Below are positions 1-13,532 of a DNA stretch of 24,317 bases, piece by piece. The stretch's first letter is position 1; each line of letters begins with the position of its first letter. This DNA is from Haplosporangium gracile (lineage: Eukaryota > Mortierellomycota > Mortierellomycetes > Mortierellales > Mortierellaceae): NCBI GenBank assembly GCA_015499985.1, contig JAAAUF010000489.1:6643-30959 (forward strand), written 5' to 3'. Below the pieces are notes generated by a model that had not been told where the DNA came from, did no database searches, and worked only from the letters and a program-made list of their open reading frames with translations. A program made the translations under genes and the position numbers.

Positions 1-224
1 GTTTTCTTCCTCTTTTTTTTCTTCGCTCAAAAAAATTACGCGCAGCACTCATGAATGCAGATATGAAAAACAACACCATAGGTAATTCCCGCACACCCGC
101 TTGAACTCATGATATAAAATTCGAACGTCGGAGACACACACATACGAAAAAAAAAGAATGGTGATGCTGTTGAATTTAATGAAAATGGATAATGCTATGG
201 TACAAGGTGCTCTGTCTATTGCCT

Positions 225-2886
225 CTAGTGCTTCATCATCTTTTGCTTCTTGATGTGTGCATGAAGTTGGACCTATTGTGGTTATTGGAAGGAAACAGCA
301 GAGACGGTTAATTAGTAACGCGAGAACAGACAACAACAGCTAAAAACAAGACCAAAAAAAAAAAGAAAGACAAAGACATACCTGCTTCTCTCTCAAACTC
401 ATCTTTTTCTTCTCGCGGACCTCGCGTTTGTGGGCAATCATCATAAAGTTCTTGCCCTTGGCCTTTTCCTTGTTGGTCGTCGATCCACGTTCGTTCGATC
501 CCTTGCGCGATCCAAACTTCTCGCGGCCCTCACGTCCGTTCTTGATCGACTCCATACGCTCTGCATAGTCCTGCTTGGCCTTCTTGCGTGGTCCAATAAT
601 CGACCCAATCGACACCTCGCCCTCCGCACGGTCGTCCGCATCCGAAGGGTTGGGGCGTTTGCCCGATCCTGACCGGACGGGGTTCAACTTTTGGTCCGCC
701 TGCTTAGCCAACTTGAGGGCCTCGATTTTGGCGAAATCTGCGGGCGTCAAAATCTTGGTCGTGGCCAACAACTGGGCAGCAGCCAACTTTTCCTTGCGCT
801 CGGCCTGGACCTGAAGACGCTTGGCCTTCATCTCCTCGTCCTCCTCCTTGACAGCCTCGCTCTCCTCATCCTTGGGCAAAAGACCCTTCTTCTTCAGACG
901 ACGTTCCTTGTTAGCCGTCAGACGCTTGGCCTTGGGCTTCTTGTTCCCGTTCTCGTCCTCTGAGCCCGAATCCTCGTCGTCCGAAAGCTTGATGTTCAAA
1001 TCATTCTCATCATCCGAGACATTAATCCAGCCACCATCAGCATCCTCCTCATCCTCCGAGGCCTCCTCCCACTCATCCCACTCGCCCTCACCAGCGCCCT
1101 CCTCCTCGGGGTTCTCGGCCAACAGCTGAAGACCCTCCAAGTCACCGTCGTTATGGCTCTCACCATACTGCGAAGGTTTGTAGTCGCGCATGTTCATGGC
1201 AGCGTTACGGCCACGGTCCTTCTTCTTCAACAATTCAGGGTTGATCTCTCTGTAAAGACCAATCAGCGATCTCGAGGCCATCATGACTCCCTTGTCCCTG
1301 TGGTTTTTGTACTCGGTCAAATCCTGAAGCAAAGTGGCCTCCATGGCGAGAGGGCAGCGAGAAGAGATCTCACGGATACCGTTCAAACCAGCAGCCATGA
1401 CCTCGGCGGCGCAGTGCTCGGTGACAAAGTTGTTGGCCAAGGTCTGAATAACGGGCTCGATGACATCTGGGGGAATGAGATCGTGTGAAGCCTGGGCAGC
1501 AATGGCAATGATCTGGGTAACGTCCTTCTGGGTAGGCTGAAGACGCTTCTGGAGGTAAGGGTAGAAGGCAAGGATGGTCAACTTGTGAACACCAATGATA
1601 CGGGAGATCAAGTTCATCAACATGAGCTGGACCTCGTGGCGCTCGCGAGATGAAGCCAAATGAGTGTATAACTTTTCCGTGAATCCTATGTATCGTTGAA
1701 AAAATAACATATGAAATGGTTAGCTAATAAATCCGGAACCCTGATATTGCATATATGAAGGCCTTTAGCAGATTGTGAGGCTTACCCTGAGGGTCGTTCA
1801 ACAAATGGAGAGCGGAAAAGTTGAAGGTCTCGGCCTTCTTCTTGGCCTTGGACTTCTTTTTCAAGGAGGCGACCATCTTGTCCATCTGCTTGGCCTTGGA
1901 CTTTGTCTTCTTGCTGACGTTCTGCTTGTGCTGCATAGCCTTGATGTCGGGAAGCTCTTCCTCATCCTCCGAATCGCCCTCATCCTCATTGTTGCCCAAA
2001 AAGAACTGCAAAGCGGTAACCATGATCTTGGTCACAGGTGAGAAACAGGCATGAGCAATAACGTTGACAGTCTTGGCATCGTTCCTACATGAAGAATAAT
2101 AAGCAAGTTAGTTTCTATGACTTGGTATGATATCGCGAAAATGATAAGATGACATGTTGATAAAAGTTGAGAGTTCTTACCAAATGTTCTTGCGGTAGAG
2201 CTCGATGCAGACATCCAAACTACGCTTGGCAGCAATGGCATTCTCGCTTCCAGTTCCTGCGGCTCCCTCGGCAGAGGTCAGCATGGTGTACATGAATCCC
2301 TGGAGAGTCTTGTTCATCTTGTTGTTCTTTGCCTTTTGGTTGCTGGTCTTGATGTCGTTAACAATGTGGTTGTAGAGGATATCCCGAAGGACCTTGTCAC
2401 GGCAGCGGAAGAGGGTGAAGAAGAGGGAAAGGAGGGCGGTCGAGGAGATCATCTCACGGTTGCGCAAGAGGACCAGAGCCTGGACCATGGTGCGGCGGAG
2501 CTCGGCATCAAGGATCTGGTAGTGCTTTGACAAGAGAGTGATGATCTGGTCGGGAAACTCCTTTGTCTCCTCAGGATAGCATGGCGAGACCTATTTGTTG
2601 TTAAGTATGAATATACTGTAAGCAATTAAACTAATTCTCTGGTTATTGATGTATATATCCTGTTCGAGAAAGAGTCGAGATAGTGTACCTGGGCGATAAA
2701 GTTGATGAGATCCTGAAAGTCGGTGGAGTGTTCCTCGGGCTTAAGCTCAAAGATGGCCCTGGAAGACTCAAAGTGACGGAGCTGCTGGAGGAACTCTTCC
2801 TTGTAGGAGAGGGGGTCTCGCTTGATGAGGTTCTGAAGCTGAGGGATGTTTGTGGGCAGCAATGCAGCCCTGTTGCGTTTTCCCAT
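225..2886 (-). CDS. SDA1: SDA1 homologue, 60S ribosomal subunit biogenesis/export factor (5 exons)
   Basis: SDA1 family proteins act in the nucleolus and nucleus in late pre-60S maturation and export. Exons in transcript order are 2689-2886, 2181-2590, 1786-2084, 382-1685 and 225-272, joining in frame to 752 aa, close to the yeast protein length. The introns (98, 96, 100 and 109 nt) have GTACAC, GTAAGA, GTAAGC and GTATGT donors and AG acceptors. The start at 2886 gives [14 protein letters not shown], the family's usual N-terminus. Other family segments are NDPQGF across the exon 3/4 junction, [22 protein letters not shown] and the terminal [13 protein letters not shown]...SLREKQ. An acidic region ([17 protein letters not shown]) and a Lys-rich region fill the C-terminal third. 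The last exon codes for only 15 residues ([15 protein letters not shown]), matching the basic tail of the family. Upstream in-frame codons beyond 2886 are Phe-rich leader and were not used. Family assignment is very secure; the last exon is inferred from splice signals. Confidence 0.95.
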
Positions 2887-3064
2887 GGCTGCTCTTGATG
2901 AATAAAGGAGTGATGGAGAAAAAGAAAAGGAGGAAGGTGGACAGACAGAAAGGAGATGGTCAAAGAGAAGGAACAAGAAGAAGTGCCGCCATAGTCTCTT
3001 CTCTGCACCTGTCAGTTCCAAAGGCACAAAAAAAAAAAAAAAAAGCATACAGGTGGCTTGGAAA

Positions 3065-3070
3065 TTTATT
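3065..3070 (-). terminator. Candidate polyadenylation signal for the CFAP20 homologue
   Basis: AATAAA on the minus strand, 20 nt past the stop codon of the CFAP20 homologue. It is an exact match to the canonical hexamer, but fungal poly(A) signals are degenerate, so this is only suggestive. Confidence 0.35.
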
Positions 3071-3089
3071 CAAAACATATTTAACACAG

Positions 3090-4280
3090 TCACTTCGTAA
3101 CTGGCAAGTACAACTTGAACTCAGCTGGGAGCTCGTTCTCAGGAACCAGGCGGTCTGAAAAGTAGATCCGGCGTATCCTACAGCTCGCATGGATCGTGAT
3201 CCGCTGCGTCTCCACATATGTTGTCCCATATGCCCGCTTGACATAATCAGCCAGGTTGAGCTGAATCTGGTTCCATCCCGGGTCCATCCTCAGCGGCATT
3301 GTCGTGATATACGGCTTCACTCGGGTTGTTGTCTAAAAATTGCAAAAAGATCACAGCAAACATAACAATTAAATGTTCTTCGATTGTCAGTTGTATCGCT
3401 TTAGATAATTCACTCTACAAAATAAATGCCAGAGAGAGGCGTTGTTGTCGTTGTTGTTGCTCCTGAACAGGTCAACTTCCTTGACACATATTTAATATCT
3501 CCGAATGTCCACGACATACACATGTCCCTACAACAAAACATTAGCACACCCATTAAACATTCAATCATAGTTCCAGAAATCGAACAATTCGCAAAAATAG
3601 GGCATAGTGTTCCCGACCTGGAAGTTGGACGCCCTGAACCGCCGTTTCTCGCCGCGGTCATCCAGAACTGTCACCTCGAAACTCCAGTATTTGCCCAGAT
3701 TCTTGATCAAGAAGACAAGGAATGGCAGCTTGATACCCAGGGTCCTAGTGGCGAGAGAAGGCGTTGTGATGAAGGTTGCGGGCAGATGGGTCGACAGGAT
3801 TTCCAGGACTTGTGAGTTGAGGGTGTCGTCTACCAAGAAATCAACATGCGGTTCCTGTTGTTCTGGCGGTGAAGTAGTTGGCGAGTCTCTGTCATTAGAA
3901 GTTGATTGCGACCTTGCTGTTGAAGATGGTGGTGGTCCAACGCGCTTTGCCCATAGCTGCAGCGGATCCGATCTGTGTCATAGTAAAAGAACTGGTCATG
4001 ATTAGTAAGGTTTTGTTTGCTTGCGGTCTAAATTGATACTTTAGCCATTGAACAATTTGACACTTACCCAAGGCTGTAGAAGACTGAGAGGAAGCCGGAC
4101 TATTATATTTAAGGTAGCGTGATGAGTAAGAAAGGTGTTGCTGGTCAGTCGTGTGTCTGGTTCATTCCTCATAGGCGACATCAGCCAGCAAAACAACGGT
4201 GGCGACAGAATGAGACACGCTATTCTTTCAGTAGCCGGTGGGTGGATATGTCTTCTTGCCTGGAAGGTGTTCTTGAACAT
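3090..4280 (-). CDS. CFAP20/BUG22 family protein (4 exons)
   Basis: This is a homologue of CFAP20 (BUG22, GTL3), a protein of axonemal inner junctions and basal bodies in ciliated eukaryotes, with reported nuclear roles as well. Exons in transcript order are 4260-4280, 4068-4099, 3618-3972 and 3090-3332, joining in frame to 216 aa. The animal protein is about 193 aa. Diagnostic stretches are MFKNTFQ (exon 1), [11 protein letters not shown] (exon 2), PLQLW and TLGIKLPFL plus RRFRASNFQ (exon 3), and [27 protein letters not shown] and [12 protein letters not shown]...[11 protein letters not shown] (exon 4). Residues about 31-60 are a Ser/Thr/Pro-rich insertion that replaces the corresponding loop and accounts for the extra length. 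Intron 1 (160 nt) uses a GC donor (CAG/GCAAGA), and intron 3 (285 nt) has an unusual GTCGGG donor. CFAP20 is divergently transcribed from the HECT ligase gene. The family call is very secure; the cellular role in this organism is unknown. Confidence 0.93.
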
Positions 4281-4747
4281 GAGTCGTCGAGTGCTGCGGT
4301 TTTAATTGATACAGTGGCACTGTTTCCTGTTCTCCTGTGTAGGTGTTTGTTCCTTGATTGTTGTCGTACTTCCTGATGGATGATGTCGAGAACTGCTTCG
4401 TGTGTCAAGAAGCGTTAAACTCAAAAATGGGTCACCTTCCCAGCCCGATTTGTCAACTGACATCAAAACCAGTCACCTTATGCGATTCGCGCTTGCGAAT
4501 GCTGTGTCGCTTCTTTTGGACAAAAGGACAAAAGTCGTCGTCTCGTCTTGACCTCACACTTTCACTCCTCCTCCTTCTTCCTTCCCCTTACATTCACTCA
4601 ACCCCTCCCGAAGGCAACACAGACAACAGGCGCAACTACAGCTTGCCTCACGTACACATTACATTCACTCACGCATCTCACACTTGACGTCCACTTCTCA
4701 CTTCACGTCTACTAAGCCTTCGCCCATTCAGTACAGAGTATTTTGAA
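4281..4747. promoter_or_regulatory. Divergent promoter region between CFAP20 homologue and HUL5/UBE3C
   Basis: These 467 bp separate two divergent start codons, so they must carry both promoters. The half near the HECT gene is pyrimidine-rich (about 4551-4660), as in other leaders of this window. A CRE-like TGACGTCC lies at 4686-4693, and GGACAAAA is directly repeated at about 4518-4535. No clear TATA box is visible on either side. Which transcription factors bind cannot be read from the sequence. Confidence 0.5.
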
Positions 4748-7700
4748 ATGTTTGACGGAAGTTTCAAGTCAAGGCGAACCATCAACCTCGGTGGCAACAA
4801 ACAACAAGTCGACAAGCAGAAACTCCTCAGACAGGCGCAGGAAGAGCGCAGAATAAGAGAGGCAGAAAGAGCCCGGCTCAAAGCAGCCGAGCGTATCCAG
4901 GTATAAAACTCGTATTTTCTTCTCTACATACACAGACTTTATTACTTCTCCAGCGGAAACACTTGCGCAATTCATGCTCATATAGAAGTACTTTTTTTTT
5001 TTTAACAAAATGTCAATGAGTAGGCATGGTATCGCGGACGAACAGTTGCTGCGGGAGTGCGACAGGACATCAGAGACACCTGGGACAGCGAAGCAATCAC
5101 CTTGCAACACAACCTTGGGTCAACAGCGCAGTTGCCCCCCACCACCATCGCACAGCTCTCCAACGAAGCAGAGTCATCTGTGCAGAAACTGCTCATTTTT
5201 TTCCGCCCAAGATTCGACCACCAGCGAGTAGTTCAGCTTTGCAGCAACTTGCTACTTACGGCAGGCGCGACCAAAACCCGCATTGTCGCTATACCCTTTC
5301 AGAGCACCCCTGATCAGCAGGCAACATGGCAGCGACTGCTTGGACGACTCTTGCCAGTCTTGGTGCAGCACCTTGGGGACTACTCGAATTGGTACAATCA
5401 ACAATCGTTGCGTTGTTTGTCTAAGACCAGGTTACATAATGAGCAGGATTCGATTTTAACTCTTCCTCCTGTGCTTTGCCTTGTATCAATCTAATAGGTC
5501 TGAACAGGAAGCAGAGCCAGTCTTCACACTCTTCGACACCCTCACGCTTCCAGAAACATACCCTTCAACGCAGGATACTCGGACACCCTCCCTCTCAAAA
5601 GACTTTTCTCAGACCCTTTCAAGCGCGGGCATTTTCCCTCAGCTGGCTCGCTTCCTCAGTCGAATCGTAAGTTCATATATACCTCCAGGAAATCACTGCA
5701 TCACAATGAGCGCATTTTCAAGGCTGCCTTCTAACCGCCACGAACCATATCTGACAACAGTCCATAGACGACAAGAGTAAACCATCCTTTGGCAAGGCTT
5801 TGCTGTTGGCCGTCCGTATTTTGCGAGCGAGCGAGCAGGCACCAGGGCACCTGGAAACCGCGGATCAATTTGCGAGCCGTATCTTAACTGTGCCACTTCT
5901 TCCTAACAGGATGCCAATTGAGACTCTATCAATATTCACCTCCAGACTTCCCCTAGACGCCATTTTGCTTCATCTTTCCGGAACTTCTCTCGCTGCTATC
6001 ACCAGTCTGCCTCAGCACAAGACCACCCCTCTGATGGCCAACATTCTGGCATTTGGATATCAGCGAGTTGCCAAGATGAGCCCCGCGGTCTCGAACGCAT
6101 ACCTGCATGTGCTGACGGCCTTACTTGGCCTGGTTCCACGCGACTCGACCGAATCAGCCTCCAAGCGCGCAGCAGATGACGGCGAGGACATGGAAGATAT
6201 TGAGTGGAGATCAGATGACTTGCCAGGATCATCGCCAAAGTCACCCACCTCGTCAACAGCCAAACAGGATCCCAGGATAATGAAATGGCTCTCATTGGCG
6301 TACGACAACAACCATCTGAATGACATCTTGGGATCTATTGAAAAGTCGAGCTCAATTGCAACAATCACCACAGGCGCTTCGCAGGATGTTCTCTCGGCGG
6401 ACTCTATTGGCGAAATTACCCACCTCCTCCTAAACTTGATCACCCTCTTCCCATCGCACAAGATCAACATTCTCAGCAACTTGATGTATTTCAAGTTTGG
6501 CAACAAAGCAAAGACGACAGCAGGATCTGGAGCCGTCCAAGTCCCTAGCGGCAAGGTGTTCAGTGTTTCGATCATCAAGATCTTCTTGGATGCATTCACC
6601 TCAACAAAGTTGTATGAGCAACTTCTCCAGTCAATGCAACAAGACACACCCCTCAGCGTCCAATTGATCATGGATCAAAGTCACGCCAAGGCTTGGAATC
6701 TGCTTGCCTTTGTTGCTGAGCTCTACTGCCAAATTCTGGTGACCATGGGAGACGATGAGTTTTACGACGAGAACAGGAATCCCATTAGTTTGCAGAGTGT
6801 GATCACCCTTGCATCCGTTGTCAGGGTAAGTTTACATGAACAGTATGGATGGAGTCCTGATGAACGGAAAACTAATAGTCATATATTCCATTTCGTTGTA
6901 GGATGTTGCATTCTTGTTGTGGTGGAACGACAATGCTCTTAATATGGAGTCCAATGTCGGGGGTTCTATGAACCTCAAGGTCGGATATCTTCGAGACATT
7001 GTTACCAAGCTGACCAGACAACTGCATGCACGAGAGTAAGTTTCCCACCCTGATATCTTCTTGTTCCAACATATAATTGAGGCACGTGATCTAACTGCCC
7101 ATTTGCTGCCTATTTTGTGAGTAGTTCGAGAAAGGCATTTTGTCCCAAGGATCATTGGCTGCTGTCAATGCCCCTAGATATGAATGCATTCAAACGAGCA
7201 GTCATCCAGGACGAGGAGAGTCTTAGTCGCGATCAGGAAGTGGACGAACATGATGGCGACGATGTTACTATGACGGACTCAGAACATGTTCGTGTCCAAC
7301 GCTCGATCAACCGTCGCCAAAGAACTTCTCAGCTGGCTCGTCTGAGTCCTCGCCTGGGTGTATTGAACAATATCCCATTCGTGATTCGCTTTGAGGACCG
7401 TGTCTCGATCTTCCGTGCGTTTGTCGACTCGGACCGACAGCGAACTCTAGGCATGTCTGGTTTCCACCTGCATCCTGTTGGCCAGGCCCAGATTCATCGA
7501 GGAACTGTCTTCGAGGACGGCTACGAGCACTTGAACCATCTCGGTAAGAACATCTGATGTATTCTTTGTATATAACAATGTATTTTTCATATTATTGATT
7601 GACAGCAGTGCTAATATGCATATACTAAAACTCGACAATATAGGACCAAAACTCAAGGGAAGGATTGCCATCAGCTTTATTGACCAGTATGGCATGGCGG

Positions 7701-8759
7701 AGGCAGGAATCGACGGCGGAGGAGTGTTTAAGGAGTTTTTGACGTCTCTAGTCCTGCAGGCATTCAACATCAACTATGGACTGTTTATGAATACATCGGA
7801 TCATTTGCTGTACCCAAACCCACACGGATTTGCACAGGAGAGGACGCAGCTCAAGCATTACGAGTTCTTGGGTCGGATTCTGGGCAAGGCACTGTACGAG
7901 GGCATTTTGATTGATGCGGCATTTGCTGGATTCTTTTTGAGCAAGTGTTTGGGTCAAGTCAACTACCTAGATGATCTGCCATCGCTGGATCCGGAGCTGT
8001 ATCGCGGTTTGATGTTCTTGAAGAACTATGAAGGCAACTTTGAAGACCTCTCCCTCTACTTCACCGTCGACGACGAAGGTACCACTTTTTCTTAGCTATG
8101 TGTGTCTGTTGCTATGTTTTTTTTTTCTCTTGGTTTACTAATATTAATAGCCACTGCTCTTTTTCTATTCCATGAAACGAATGATAGAGATGGGACAAAC
8201 GATTACGCGAGAGTTGATACTGAATGGTGCAAATACGATGGTGACACGGGAGAACAGGATTCGATACATTTACTTGACGGCTCATTATCGACTCAACACC
8301 CAGATTGATCGCCAGTGCAAAGCTTTCTTCCGAGGCTTGTCTGATTTGATTGATCCCAAGTGGCTTTGGATGTTCAACCAGCAGGAACTTCAAGTCATGT
8401 TGGGTGGCGCACAGACGGGCATCTCATTGAAGGATCTGGCACAGAATGTAGTGTATTCAAACTTTGAGAGAACGGACCCTACGATTGAGTACTTTTGGTC
8501 TGTTGTTGAGGAGATGAGTGAGGAGGATCGTCGGTTGTTGGTAAAGTTTGTGACTTCGTGTGCTCGACCTCCGTTGCTGGGATTTGCGGAGCTGAATCCG
8601 AAACTGTGTATCCGTAATGCGGGGCAGGAGGAGGACCGGCTGCCAACGAGTAGTACCTGTATGAACCTGTTGAAGCTGCCTGCGTTTACGAGCCGGCAGC
8701 GTCTGAAGGAAAAGCTGCTGTATGCCATCCACTCGGAGGCTGGCTTTGATCTCTCGTAG
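4748..8759 (+). CDS. HUL5: HECT-type E3 ubiquitin ligase of the HUL5/UBE3C family (8 exons)
   Basis: HUL5/UBE3C ligases bind proteasomes and extend ubiquitin chains on hard-to-degrade or misfolded proteins. Exons are 4748-4900, 5024-5430, 5498-5666, 5761-6825, 6902-7035, 7125-7543, 7644-8078 and 8188-8759, in frame throughout and giving 1117 aa (human UBE3C is about 1083, yeast Hul5 about 910). The N-terminus MFDGSFKSRRTINLGG with the coiled QEERRIREAERARLK stretch is typical of the family. It leads into an IQ motif (IQAWYRGRTVA) that is split by intron 1. The HECT domain covers roughly residues 740-1117, preceded by IPFVIRFEDRVSIF near 726. It includes EAGIDGGGVFKEFL, LGRILGKALYEG, FVTSCARPPLLGF and the active-site loop LPTSSTCMNLLKLP. 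The catalytic Cys is residue 1085 (codon 8658-8660), and the protein ends AGFDLS at the usual position. Introns are 67-123 nt. The joins at 5431 (GTTACA) and 8079 (GTACCA) use weaker donors but keep frame. The gene appears intact. Confidence 0.95.
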
Positions 8760-9414
8760 TTCTGATGTGCTGAGCATACAGTAGACAAGATTAAAAAAGA
8801 AAAGAATCTAGAGATAGATATACATGGTGTGTGCTGATTGTATTTGTGCAGAAAAATGAACGCGCGAACGACATTTTTCAAATTTTTTCGCTAATGACCC
8901 TGGACCCTGCTCTCTGCCCGTGTGTTGTGTTGTGTAGTATTTTCTTTATGCAGCGAGGAAGATGCTCGAGCATTTACAAGAGGCGAGAAGGCGAATAAAG
9001 TTTTTTTTTCACGTACTCAGGGACGGTGACTGCTTTTCTACCCCGGATCAAACTGATGAGGCTCGATGAGTCCTCTTGTATGGTCCGCCTCTTATCAAAA
9101 AACATAAGAAAAGAGAAGCCTCGCGCGGCTGGGTGATGCTCTCGTTGCACATGGAGGTCGTTAGATAGTGTTTGATCCGGAAGATAAAAGGCGCTCTTTT
9201 TCTTTTTCTTTTTTTTTTTCTTCTTCTTCGCCTACATTGCATTCACCCTTCTCATCCCCTCTTCTTCTTTTTCTGCTCCCTCATCACCTTCTCTCTCCCC
9301 TTCTCTACCAGTTCACCCTCCCCACTCTACGTATCTCTCACACTTTTCCTCACAACTCCGACTCTCGGCACCCTTAGTTTTGATATCTTCTGTACAGTAA
9401 ACTACCCTAACATA
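8760..9414. promoter_or_regulatory. Intergenic region with HUL5 3' end and ARG5,6 promoter/leader
   Basis: This stretch holds the 3' flank of the ligase gene, with an AATAAA at 8994-8999 some 235 nt past the stop. It then holds the promoter of ARG5,6. A separated inverted repeat (9043-9053 / 9170-9180) lies just before a TATA-like GATAAAAG at 9183-9190. A long T/C-rich leader runs from about 9195 to 9410. No exact Gcn4-type TGACTC site was seen; the nearest is GGTGACTGC near 9025. Confidence 0.55.
9043..9180. repeat. 11-bp perfect inverted repeat with 116-nt spacer upstream of ARG5,6
   Basis: CCGGATCAAAC at 9043-9053 is the exact reverse complement of GTTTGATCCGG at 9170-9180. The spacer holds smaller hairpins: GAGGCTC/GAG(T)CCTC at about 9057-9075, CTTAT/ATAAG at about 9090-9109, and AGCC/GGCT at about 9117-9130. 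The right arm ends two bases before the TATA-like box. It may be two copies of a DNA-binding site in opposite orientation, or a structured transcript. Neither can be decided here. Confidence 0.6.
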
Positions 9415-12793
<3,379 letters not shown>

Positions 12794-12794
12794 A

Positions 12795-12804
12795 NNNNNN
12801 NNNN
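12795..12804. other. Assembly gap (10 N)
   Basis: Ten undetermined bases lie directly after the ARG5,6 stop and before a run of 17 T. The round number suggests a scaffolding gap of arbitrary size, so the true sequence length here is unknown. Confidence 0.98.
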
Positions 12805-12900
12805 TTTTTTTTTTTTTTTTTCTTTTGAAGTGGACCGAAAGAAGGAAGTAGGAAATAGAAAGGCTTACTACTAACAATTACATATATCCATACGTGGAAA

Positions 12901-12934
<34 letters not shown>

Positions 12935-12974
12935 GGGGAGAAGGGCATGGGAGGGTGCGGGAGGGTGTGGGAGG
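12901..12974 (+). repeat. (GA)n microsatellite, 15-nt G run and GGG-repeat block
   Basis: (AG)n runs from 12901 to 12924, followed by 15 consecutive G (12924-12938). Regularly spaced GGG triplets then follow to about 12974, including a 10-nt repeat of the form GGGAGGGTGY. The strand shown is the ARG5,6 sense strand. At least six GGG runs with 1-4 nt loops follow the long G run, which fits the G-quadruplex rule. Confidence 0.85.
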
Positions 12975-13145
12975 AAATAAAAGTGCGGTAAAGAATGACG
13001 CTGGCTTTATTGCTTTGAGAGATTTGTATTTATTAAATACAATGAGCCAAAGTAGCAGTAGTCGAGCAACTTGGTAGTCGGAAGTGAAACAGAAAGAAAG
13101 AACACATCCTTATGTGGATGGTGGTTGGGTTGTAGGAGCTTTTCA

Positions 13146-13532
13146 TCATGGTTTCAAAAAAGAAGGGAACGTGCAAGATTGACCACAGCTCCGATTGAGA
13201 CAGCATGTCCCTCCTTCGCAATCCTGGTCAGATTTACACTCATCACGGTACTCGTCACATACGCGGGTGTCAGCGTCTCCACAGGAAGGGATCGTGCCTG
13301 GTCGTTTCAGCGTTGATATTGGTAGTGGTAGTCTTGTTGTTGTTGCTAGCGGTGTTTGCGTTGGTGACTGTGTGGATGGCCCTGCTCTATTGGTCGGGAT
13401 CGTGCAATCTGGTGGTGGTAGTGGCGGTGGTGGCGAGCATGACTTCTTCTCATTATTTGGTTCTTGGGTGGCTGTGACGACATTGGCGACGGCAAGCAGG
13501 GCTACAAGGAAGCAGGTGAAGGGGGCTTTCAT
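13146..13532 (-). CDS. Secreted small cysteine-rich protein with WAP-like (four-disulfide-core) C-terminus
   Basis: The product is 128 aa from the ATG at 13532. An in-frame ATG 54 nt upstream exists, but this one places the hydrophobic signal peptide (FTCFLVALLAVANVVTA) at the N-terminus. Residues 22-80 are a Pro/Thr/Ser-rich stalk with PPPP runs and a Cys pair at 32 and 43. The C-terminal domain has eight Cys at 84, 92, 99, 105, 110, 111, 116 and 120, giving C-x7-C-x6-C-x5-C-x4-CC-x4-C-x3-C. It reads DECKSDQDC..., then the CC pair, then RSCGQSC and TFP, in the same order as the second half of whey-acidic-protein domains (C-x5-C-x5-CC-x3..5-C-x3..4-C). WAP domains are usually secreted serine-protease inhibitors or antimicrobials, mostly described from animals. 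Function here is inferred only from this pattern. It is transcribed divergently from the first Kazal-like gene and lacks that family's CGACTCGCC box. Confidence 0.8.
   Translation of the reverse strand: MKAPFTCFLVALLAVANVVTATQEPNNEKKSCSPPPPLPPPDCTIPTNRAGPSTQSPTQTPLATTTRLPLPISTLKRPGTIPSCGDADTRVCDEYRDECKSDQDCEGGTCCLNRSCGQSCTFPSFLKP

Larger units (their letters stand above)
12794..13145. other. 3' intergenic region with assembly gap and G-rich tracts
   Basis: This is the convergent space between ARG5,6 and the WAP-like gene. It holds a run of 10 N, an adjoining T-tract, the (GA)n/G-run element, and a TTTATT (minus-strand AATAAA) at 13029-13034 about 112 nt past the end of the WAP-like gene. No coding potential was seen. 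Confidence 0.7.

Noticed and set aside
49..336. Independent 95-aa minus-strand protein
   Set aside because: It overlaps the last SDA1 exon and intron 4 in another frame and has no recognisable feature.
2887..3048. N-terminal extension of SDA1
   Set aside because: It is low-complexity Phe/Ser/Leu-rich leader, whereas the 2886 start gives the family's conserved N-terminus.
9043..9180. Hammerhead ribozyme (CTGATGAG directly after one arm of the inverted repeat)
   Set aside because: No GAAA in the right place after a second helix and no acceptable cleavage triplet before the closing arm, so the catalytic core is incomplete.
9172..9414. N-terminal extension of the ARG5,6 reading frame
   Set aside because: The upstream part is translated T/C-rich leader next to the TATA-like box. 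Starting at 9415 places the mitochondrial targeting sequence at the N-terminus.
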